From: an uncultured Lachnospiraceae bacterium
GTDB taxonomy: Bacteria; Bacillota; Clostridia; Lachnospirales; Lachnospiraceae
DNA length: 16,386 nucleotides
Reading direction: 5' to 3'
NCBI GenBank assembly: GCA_900553355.1
Contig: USDK01000059.1
Coordinates: 1 to 16,386, forward strand
The translations under genes were made by a program, and so were the position numbers. The first letter of the stretch is position 1. Every line of letters begins with the position of its first letter. A model generated the notes under the pieces. That model was not told the origin of the DNA. It did no database searches and saw nothing but the letters and a program-made list of their open reading frames with translations. Shown one piece after another: positions 11,228-16,386 of this stretch.

Positions 11228-11263
11228 AAAAAGGACAAGTACATATTGTATGTTGTCCTTTTT
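11228..11263 (+). terminator. Intrinsic terminator after rplS
   Basis: GGACAA (11233-11238) pairs with TTGTCC (11253-11258); the stem extends by AAAAA/TTTTT. The loop can form a second TACA/TGTA helix. A strong candidate 10 nt after the L19 stop, though lepB starts only 21 nt later, so readthrough probably feeds the next genes. Confidence 0.88.
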
Positions 11264-11283
11264 CTGATATATAGGGTGATGTG

Positions 11284-11970
11284 ATGAAACGTACAGCAAA
11301 ACGCAGATATCAGCCGAAGCGGCGAAGACCCGGAAAGCCGCGGCGGAAGTCCATCCTGGAAAGACTGGGGATCAAGCGTAGAAAGAGCAGAAATAACCAG
11401 CTCGGCTATATCGAACCGAGAAAAAAGCTGCGGCCGAAGTGGGAATACCTGCCTGTGATCGGAAAATGGGTGTTTGAGATCGCAGTCGTCTGTCTGTTTG
11501 CCTATGTGGCAGTCTGGTATTTCGGACAGAGAGTCAGTACGGTGGGAGACTCCATGAGTCCGATCTTAAGGAACGGGGATGTGGTGCTGGTCAACCGGAT
11601 CGTATATAATGCGACGACGCCGAAGCGGGGGGACATTATCGTATTTAAACCCAAAGGCAATGAAAACGATCATTATTATATCAAGAGGATCGTGGGGCTG
11701 CCCGGAGAGACGGTGGAGATCATCGAAAACCGTGTCTACATCAATGGCGAACGGCTGGATGAAGACTATGAGACAACCAATATCGACGATGTGGGTGTGG
11801 TAGATGGGAAGCTGAAACTTGCCGGTGATGAATATTTTGTGCTTGGTGACAACAGGGAAAACAGTGAAGACAGCCGGAGTGCAGACGTGGGAAATGTAAA
11901 AAGAGAGTACATTTACGGGAAGGCCTGGTTCGTCATCTCGCCCAGAGAGCATTTTGGTTTTGTAAAATAA
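11284..11970 (+). CDS. lepB: Signal peptidase I (type SipS/LepB), copy 1 with long basic N-terminus
   Basis: Type I signal peptidase that removes signal peptides at the outer face of the membrane. 228 aa from ATG 11284; GTG 11281 also in frame, but GGTGAT spacing favours ATG. A single transmembrane helix (about 62-80, KWVFEIAVVCLFAYVAVWYF) precedes the catalytic Ser90 in STVGDSMSPIL and general base Lys134 in YYIKRIVGLPGE. The GDNRENSEDSR motif lies near the C-terminus. The first 55 residues are unusually rich in Arg and Lys (AKRRYQPKRRRPGKPRRK), far longer than the usual few cytosolic residues. Followed by rbgA after a 32-nt gap with its own ribosome binding site, and the operon contains a second lepB. 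Confidence 0.95.
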   Translation: MKRTAKRRYQPKRRRPGKPRRKSILERLGIKRRKSRNNQLGYIEPRKKLRPKWEYLPVIGKWVFEIAVVCLFAYVAVWYFGQRVSTVGDSMSPILRNGDVVLVNRIVYNATTPKRGDIIVFKPKGNENDHYYIKRIVGLPGETVEIIENRVYINGERLDEDYETTNIDDVGVVDGKLKLAGDEYFVLGDNRENSEDSRSADVGNVKREYIYGKAWFVISPREHFGFVK

Positions 11971-12002
11971 CGGGAGTATCATAGATAGAAGAGGAGAGTA
12001 TT

Positions 12003-12851
12003 ATGCATTTTCAGTGGTATCCTGGTCATATGACAAAAGCAAAGCGTATGATGCAGGAAAATATGAAACTGATCGACCTGGTGATCGAGCTGGTGGATGC
12101 GAGGGTTCCCCTTTCCAGCAGGAATCCGGATATTGACCAGCTGGCCCAGAATAAGGCTAGAATGATCATTCTGAATAAAGCGGATCTGGCAGAAGAGAAA
12201 TGGAATACTGCCTGGGAAGAGTATTTCAGAGAGCGGGGATTTGAGGTTGTAAAACTAAATTCCAGGAATGCAGGAAAGATGAAGAGCGTGCACAGTGTGA
12301 TCCAGGAAGCCTGCAGGGAAAAGATTGAAAGAGACCGTAAGAGAGGGATCCTGAATCGGCCGGTACGTGCTATGGTGGTAGGAATCCCCAATGTGGGGAA
12401 ATCTACATTTATTAATTCGCTGGCAGGCAAAGCCTGTGCAAAGACGGGGAATAAACCTGGAGTAACCAAGGGAAAGCAGTGGATCCGCCTGAATAAACAG
12501 GTGGAGCTTTTGGATACGCCTGGGATCCTCTGGCCAAAATTCGAAGATCAGAGCGTGGGCCTCAGGCTTGCGTTCATTGGTTCTATCAAGGATGAGATCA
12601 TCAATACTGAAGATCTGGCGGCAGAGCTTCTCCAGTTCTTAAACAGCGCCTACAGCGGCGTTCTGGAAGAGAAGTATCAGATCGAATCTTCGGAAGATCC
12701 GTATCAGCTGCTGGAAGAGATCGCAAGGAACAGGAACTGCCTGTTAAGGGGGCAGGAACTGGATACCAGGAAGGCGGCGCAGCTTTTCCTGGATGATTTC
12801 CGTGGCGGAAAGCTTGGAAGGCTGACGGTGGAATATCCGCCGGAAGTATGA
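12003..12851 (+). CDS. rbgA: Ribosome biogenesis GTPase RbgA (YlqF)
   Basis: RbgA is a circularly permuted GTPase essential for a late step of 50S assembly in Firmicutes. 282 aa, typical. The G motifs occur in the permuted order: NKAD (G4) at 58-61, GIPNVGKST (G1) at 127-135, GVTKG (G2) near 153, DTPG (G3) at 171-174. The start MHFQWYPGHMTKAKRMMQEN is the family signature; the C-terminal ANTAR-like RNA-binding region follows from about 200. AGGAG (11992-11996) lies 6 nt before ATG. It lies between two signal peptidase genes and close to rplS; its product acts on the same subunit that L19 belongs to. Confidence 0.97.
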   Translation: MHFQWYPGHMTKAKRMMQENMKLIDLVIELVDARVPLSSRNPDIDQLAQNKARMIILNKADLAEEKWNTAWEEYFRERGFEVVKLNSRNAGKMKSVHSVIQEACREKIERDRKRGILNRPVRAMVVGIPNVGKSTFINSLAGKACAKTGNKPGVTKGKQWIRLNKQVELLDTPGILWPKFEDQSVGLRLAFIGSIKDEIINTEDLAAELLQFLNSAYSGVLEEKYQIESSEDPYQLLEEIARNRNCLLRGQELDTRKAAQLFLDDFRGGKLGRLTVEYPPEV

Positions 12852-12893
12852 TAGAATCATAACGTATAAGTCAGAAAGGGGCCTGTGTATTAT

Positions 12894-13451
12894 ATGGGAC
12901 GACACAGAAGAGAAAGAGGCATCTTAAGAGAACTTCTGGGATGGCTTCTCTATATATTAATCATTGTTGGCCTTACTTATGTGATCATCACTTATGTAGG
13001 GCAGAGAACAAGAGTCAGCGGACAGTCCATGGAGACGACACTGAGTGACGGGGACAATCTGATCGTAGACAAGCTGACCTATCATTTTAAAGATCCGGAA
13101 AGATTTGATATTATTGTCTTTCCTTATAAATATGAAGAAAATACATATTATATCAAACGGATCATCGGTATGCCGGGGGAGACGATCCAGATTTCGGGAG
13201 GCTATGTCTATATCAACGGTGAGCTGCTGACTTCTGACATTTACGGTACAGAAGTAATGGAATCAGCGGGAATCGCGGCAGAGCCGATCACACTGGGGCC
13301 GGATGAATATTTTGTACTGGGAGATAATCGGAACCACAGCACGGACAGCCGGGAGCCGAACGTTGGAGTGCTTCACAGGGAGGATCTGCTGGGAAGGGCA
13401 TGGGTTCGCATTTATCCCTTTGACAAAATCGGGGTGATCCAGCATGAATAA
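12894..13451 (+). CDS. lepB: Signal peptidase I, copy 2
   Basis: Second type I signal peptidase, 185 aa from ATG 12894. A short basic start (MGRHRRERGILREL) leads to one transmembrane helix (about 15-34, LLYILIIVGLTYVIITYVG), then Ser45 in VSGQSMETTL and Lys88 in YYIKRIIGMPGE; GDNRNHSTDSR near the end completes the family pattern. Copy 1 keeps the same Ser-Lys spacing (43-44) but has the long basic N-terminus, so the copies differ mainly in the cytosolic part. AAAGGGG lies 12 nt upstream of ATG; GTG 12885 is in frame but only 3 nt from it. It overlaps rnhB by 8 nt, so the two are coupled. Confidence 0.95.
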   Translation: MGRHRRERGILRELLGWLLYILIIVGLTYVIITYVGQRTRVSGQSMETTLSDGDNLIVDKLTYHFKDPERFDIIVFPYKYEENTYYIKRIIGMPGETIQISGGYVYINGELLTSDIYGTEVMESAGIAAEPITLGPDEYFVLGDNRNHSTDSREPNVGVLHREDLLGRAWVRIYPFDKIGVIQHE

Positions 13452-14103
13452 GCGAGAAGAGGAAAGGCTCCGCAGACGGGAAGAAAAACTGGAAAAGGAA
13501 AAGGCGCGGATCAAGGCCATGAGCATATACGAGGAAGAATATGCATCCTGCGCCTATATCTGCGGTATCGATGAAGTAGGCAGGGGACCGCTTGCCGGGC
13601 CGGTGGTGGCTGGAGCGGTGATCCTGCCAAAAGACCATACGATCCTGTATCTCAATGATTCCAAGAAACTGTCGGAAAAAAAGAGAGAAATGCTTTATGA
13701 TGAGATCATGGAACATGCAGTGGCGACAGGAATCGGGATGGCAGGACCGGCGAGAATCGATGAGATCAACATCCTGCAGGCAACCTATGAAGCTATGCGC
13801 ATGGCTATTGGCAATCTGAAGGTAAAGCCGGATATCCTGCTGAATGATGCGGTAACCATTCCGGAGGTTGATATTCCTCAGGTACCTATTATCAAAGGAG
13901 ATGCAAAAAGTGTTTCCATTGCGGCGGCAAGTATCATTGCAAAGGTCACAAGAGACAGGCTGATGAAGGAATATGAACAGATCATCCCCGGATACGACTT
14001 TGCCAGCAATAAGGGTTATGGTACAAAGGCGCATCTGGAGGGGCTTAAGAAGCTGGGACCGTCGCCGATTCACCGGATGACGTTTATCGGAAAATATATT
14101 TGA
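13444..14103 (+). CDS. rnhB: Ribonuclease HII
   Basis: RNase HII cleaves RNA in RNA-DNA hybrids and at single ribonucleotides in DNA. 219 aa. The first ~35 residues are a charged helix (NKREEERLRRREEKLEKEKA) that precedes the catalytic core. The core begins ICGIDEVGRGPLAGPVV with Asp43 and Glu44; other acidic ligands are probably Asp135 (LLNDAVTIP) and Asp153 (KGDAKSVSIAAASIIAKVTRD). GYGTKAHLEGLKKLGPSPIH near the C-terminus is the YGT family motif. The start overlaps the end of lepB by 8 nt, with GGTGATC as ribosome binding site. Downstream yraN starts 9 nt after the stop. Confidence 0.96.
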   Translation: MNKREEERLRRREEKLEKEKARIKAMSIYEEEYASCAYICGIDEVGRGPLAGPVVAGAVILPKDHTILYLNDSKKLSEKKREMLYDEIMEHAVATGIGMAGPARIDEINILQATYEAMRMAIGNLKVKPDILLNDAVTIPEVDIPQVPIIKGDAKSVSIAAASIIAKVTRDRLMKEYEQIIPGYDFASNKGYGTKAHLEGLKKLGPSPIHRMTFIGKYI

Positions 14104-14112
14104 TAGGTGCGT

Positions 14113-14472
14113 ATGGAGAAGAATTGTCGCAGGACAGGGGCCAGATATGAAAAAATAGCCGGAGAGTATCTGAAAACAAAGGGATATCAGGTCCTGGAAT
14201 ATAATTTTCGGTGCCGGCGAGGTGAGATTGACATTATCGCAAAGGACGGTGCATGCCTGGTGTTCTGCGAGGTGAAATACCGTTCAGATGGGCAGGCAGG
14301 ATTTCCGGCAGAGGCAGTAAATGTAAGAAAGCAAAGAAAGCTGTCCATGTGCGCCCTTTATTATCTTACAGTAAAGGGAATGACGGATACAGAGTGCAGA
14401 TTCGATGTAGTAAGCATCATGGGAGACAAGATCTGTCTGTACCAAAATGCTTTTGATTATATCGGTGGTTAG
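14113..14472 (+). CDS. yraN: YraN-family protein (UPF0102), endonuclease-like fold
   Basis: Small, widely conserved protein of unclear role with a PD-(D/E)xK-like nuclease fold. The 119 aa carry the characteristic stretch NFRCRRGEIDIIAKDGACLV followed by FCEVKYR: the Glu, Asp and Glu-x-Lys residues would sit at the putative metal site. The start MEKNCRRTGARYEKIAGEYL, with GARYEKIAGEYL, is the conserved first helix. ATG 14113 has an AGGTG site 5 nt upstream; the GTG at 14107 overlaps that site. Co-located with rnhB in many bacteria, which suggests but does not prove a role in nucleic acid processing. Ends one nucleotide into the pgeF ribosome binding site (AGGAG). Confidence 0.92.
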   Translation: MEKNCRRTGARYEKIAGEYLKTKGYQVLEYNFRCRRGEIDIIAKDGACLVFCEVKYRSDGQAGFPAEAVNVRKQRKLSMCALYYLTVKGMTDTECRFDVVSIMGDKICLYQNAFDYIGG

Positions 14473-14481
14473 GAGAACAAG

Positions 14482-15357
14482 ATGAGTCTTGGATTAAAAT
14501 ACAAAAATAGTGAAAAGATATTAGAAGAAAGAGTAGAAAACGGTGTCCCGTATCTGGTGTATCCGATGCTTGAGAAGACTGGTGTGGTAAAGCATGGGTT
14601 TACTACCAGGCTGGGAGGAGTCAGCAAGGGCTATTGCTCCACGATGAATATCAGCACTACCAGAGGAGATGATCCGGAGGCGGTGGAGGAGAACAAGCGG
14701 AGACTTGCAGGAGCCATCGGCGTCCGGGTGGAGGATATGACCTTTACCCACCAGACCCATACAGTCAACGTTGCGGTTGTAAGGGAAGAAGACAGGGGCA
14801 GACGCTTTATGGAAACAGACGGAATGGTGACGGATGTGCCGGGAATCTGTCTGGTAACGTTTTATGCAGACTGTGTGCCGCTCTATCTGGTAGATCCGGT
14901 ACGCAAAGTCATCGGACTCAGCCATTCCGGCTGGAGAGGAACAGTGAACCGGATGGGGCAGGTGACGCTTGAGAAGATGCAGGAGGTCTACGGGACAGAT
15001 CCAAAGGATGTGGTGGCTGCCATTGGACCATCCATCTGTCAGGACTGCTATGAGGTCAGCGAGGATGTGATCGACAGGTTCAAAGACAGCTTTTCCAGAA
15101 AAGACTGGAAGGATCTGTTTTATCGGAAGGAGAATGGAAAGTACCAGTTGAATCTGTGGCGGGCAAATGAGCTGGTCTTTTGGGAAGCAGGAATTCTGCC
15201 GGAGCATATTGCGGTGACAAATCTTTGTACCCACTGTAATCCGGATATTTTATTTTCACATCGTACTACAGGAGATAAAAGAGGAAATTTAAGCGCACTT
15301 TTGGCATTAAAGGAGGATGAGAATGATATATCAGATGGCACTGGCCGCGGCAGATGA
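14482..15357 (+). CDS. pgeF: Multicopper-oxidase-fold protein PgeF/YfiH (peptidoglycan editing factor)
   Basis: Members of this family (YfiH, formerly called laccase-domain proteins) hydrolyse or exclude wrongly incorporated L-serine-containing muropeptides in E. coli, and have purine-nucleoside activities in others. The 291 aa contain the zinc/catalytic triad His93 (THQTHT), Cys131 (FYADCVPLYLVDP) and His148 (GLSHSGWRG), in the family spacing. C-terminal NLCTHCNPDILFSHRTTGDKRGN is also typical. AGGAG overlaps the yraN stop and lies 6 nt before ATG. The 3' end overlaps mscS by 35 nt. Confidence 0.93.
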   Translation: MSLGLKYKNSEKILEERVENGVPYLVYPMLEKTGVVKHGFTTRLGGVSKGYCSTMNISTTRGDDPEAVEENKRRLAGAIGVRVEDMTFTHQTHTVNVAVVREEDRGRRFMETDGMVTDVPGICLVTFYADCVPLYLVDPVRKVIGLSHSGWRGTVNRMGQVTLEKMQEVYGTDPKDVVAAIGPSICQDCYEVSEDVIDRFKDSFSRKDWKDLFYRKENGKYQLNLWRANELVFWEAGILPEHIAVTNLCTHCNPDILFSHRTTGDKRGNLSALLALKEDENDISDGTGRGR

Positions 15358-16234
15358 TACATCGGCGGCAGAGGAAGTTGCAGAGGTCACCCAGGATACG
15401 GTAGAAGAGGTCAGCCGTATGACTCAGCTGATCCAGGATAATATTCCCCAGATTATCGGCTTTGCCCTTCAGGTAGTCCTGGCGCTGGTGTTTTTTTTCA
15501 TCGGCAGAGCCCTGATCAAATGGGTCCGGAAGATCGTCCGGAAATCCTTTGAACGCTCTAAAGCTGATGCGGGAGTGGCAACATTTGTAGATTCTCTCTT
15601 AAAATATGGGCTGTATTTTCTGCTGATCTTCAGCATTGCCGCCAGGTTCGGGGTGGATACTGCATCGGTAGCGGCACTGGTGGCATCCAGTGGAGTGACT
15701 CTTGGTCTTGCCCTGCAGGGGAGCCTTTCCAATCTGGCCGGGGGAGTCCTGATCCTGCTGCTGAAGCCATTTGAAGTGGGGGACTATATCGTAGAAGATA
15801 CCAATATGAAAGAAGGAACCGTAAAAGAGATCCAGATTTTCTATACGAAGCTTTCTACCATCGACAATCAGACGATCGTGATTCCCAATGGCATGCTGAC
15901 AAATAACAGTCTGACCAATGCAACGGCCAAGGATGAGAGAAGGCTTGACCTGAAGATTTCTGTTTCCTATGAAGCGGATCTTCGGAAAGCAAAGGAATTG
16001 ATCGAAAAAATCGTAAGGGAAGATCCTTCCGTGATGCAGGATAAGGAGATTCTGATCTTTGTAGACGATCTTGCAGAGAGCGCCGTCGTCATCGGAGCGA
16101 GAGCCTGGGTAAGAAACGAAGAATTCTGGCCGACAAAGTGGAGGATCCTGGAGGAGATCAAGCTGAAGTTGGATGAGAGCGGAATCGAGATCCCCTATCC
16201 TCAGGTTACGGTGCATATACCGGAGAAAAGATAA
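15323..16234 (+). CDS. MscS-family mechanosensitive ion channel
   Basis: Small-conductance mechanosensitive channel that opens under membrane tension and relieves hypoosmotic shock. 303 aa. TM1 about 42-62, TM2 about 90-108, and TM3 with the pore-lining Ala/Gly pattern DTASVAALVASSGVTLGLAL and SLSNLAGGVLILLLKPFEVGDY. The cytoplasmic beta domain (NGMLTNNSLTNAT) and the alpha/beta tail (IEIPYPQVTVHI) complete it. The acidic N-terminal segment (about residues 8-30) is longer than in E. coli MscS and has no clear function. GGAGG (15312-15316) lies 6 nt before ATG 15323; ATG 15317 abuts that site. The first codons overlap the end of pgeF. No clear terminator is seen before the tRNA promoter. Confidence 0.94.
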   Translation: MIYQMALAAADDTSAAEEVAEVTQDTVEEVSRMTQLIQDNIPQIIGFALQVVLALVFFFIGRALIKWVRKIVRKSFERSKADAGVATFVDSLLKYGLYFLLIFSIAARFGVDTASVAALVASSGVTLGLALQGSLSNLAGGVLILLLKPFEVGDYIVEDTNMKEGTVKEIQIFYTKLSTIDNQTIVIPNGMLTNNSLTNATAKDERRLDLKISVSYEADLRKAKELIEKIVREDPSVMQDKEILIFVDDLAESAVVIGARAWVRNEEFWPTKWRILEEIKLKLDESGIEIPYPQVTVHIPEKR

Positions 16235-16266
16235 GCGGATGGAAGAGTATTTTTCTAAAAAAGTTC

Positions 16267-16294
16267 TTGCAATAATCCGGAAATTCTGTATAAT
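16267..16294 (+). promoter_or_regulatory. Promoter of tRNA-Thr
   Basis: TTGCAA (16267-16272), 16-bp spacer, TATAAT (16289-16294, perfect). The start would be near 16301, about 33 nt before the mature tRNA. The -35 box CTTGCAAT is the same as the rplS one. Confidence 0.83.
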
Positions 16295-16303
16295 ATTATT
16301 TGT

Positions 16304-16322
16304 GGCTGTCGACAGGACAGCC
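16304..16322 (+). other. Leader hairpin of the tRNA precursor
   Basis: GGCTGTC (16304-16310) pairs perfectly with GACAGCC (16316-16322), loop GACAG. It would lie at the 5' end of the primary transcript, 11 nt before the tRNA, where RNase P must cut. Confidence 0.6.
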
Positions 16323-16333
16323 AATTCATAAAT

Positions 16334-16386
16334 GCTGGAATAGCTCAGTCGGTAGAGCACTTCACTCGTAATGAAGGGGTCGTCGG
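16334..16386 (+). tRNA. tRNA-Thr (anticodon CGT), 3' part cut by window edge
   Basis: Visible: acceptor strand GCTGGAA, D arm TAGCTCAGTCGGTAGAGC, anticodon arm CTTCA-CTCGTAA-TGAAG with anticodon CGT (reads ACG, Thr), variable loop GGGTC and the first 5 nt of the T stem (GTCGG). The T arm and acceptor 3' end lie outside. Preceded by a strong promoter and a leader hairpin. Confidence 0.95.

Noticed and set aside
13288..14073. 261-codon minus-strand frame opposite rnhB
   Set aside because: Shadow ORF without start signals; composition (many Cys, His, Arg) is that of a reverse-complement reading.
1..16386. CRISPR array, prophage or insertion sequence
   Set aside because: No regularly spaced direct repeats, Cas genes, integrase or transposase frames were seen; only the single REP-like element.

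Overview
The window reads as a chromosomal segment of a Clostridia-class Bacillota bacterium, most likely a Lachnospiraceae. The grounds are the gene order ylxM-ffh-rpsP-khpA-rimM-trmD ... rplS-lepB-rbgA-lepB-rnhB-yraN, GGAGG-type ribosome binding sites, strong sigma-A promoters, a small high-cysteine protein of a type I associate with this family, and a [4Fe-4S] oxidoreductase beside hypA. Species cannot be assigned from sequence reading alone.

Left third (1-4650), mixed small transcription units. On the minus strand lie hypA (cut by the window edge) and, just upstream of it, a chimeric ORF. The first ~50 codons of that ORF look like tRNA pseudouridine synthase TruA, and the rest like the C-terminal part of a GltD-like FAD/[4Fe-4S] oxidoreductase. 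A hotdog acyl-CoA thioesterase (+) is divergent from it. Next come an overlapping pair of uncharacterised minus-strand genes, a 50-aa Lys/Glu-rich microprotein (+) convergent with a 52-aa Cys/Gly-rich microprotein (-), a J-domain protein (-), and a compact subtilisin-like protease (+).

Centre (4650-8561), translation and secretion core. A near-consensus promoter embedded in the protease terminator starts ylxM-ffh, the protein component of the signal recognition particle and its HTH partner. Between ffh and rpsP lies about 190 nt of non-coding sequence that folds into a closing helix, three hairpins rich in tandem G-A steps and a possible pseudoknot. I do not recognise it as a known RNA and rank it among the two best leads. 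rpsP and khpA follow, then two hairpins ending in a T-tract, then rimM and trmD.

Region 8565-10750 is a self-contained thiamin cassette placed between trmD and rplS: promoter, TPP riboswitch, terminator, thiW (thiazole uptake component) and thiC (pyrimidine synthesis), followed by a REP-like element with a perfect 21-bp palindrome.

Right third (10757-16386). rplS has its own promoter, a leader and a terminator. It is followed by tightly packed lepB-rbgA-lepB-rnhB-yraN-pgeF-mscS, and then a promoter and leader hairpin for a tRNA-Thr(CGT) cut by the window edge. The main theme is coordinated production of ribosomes (S16, L19, RimM, RbgA, TrmD), protein export (Ffh, two signal peptidases) and housekeeping nucleases.
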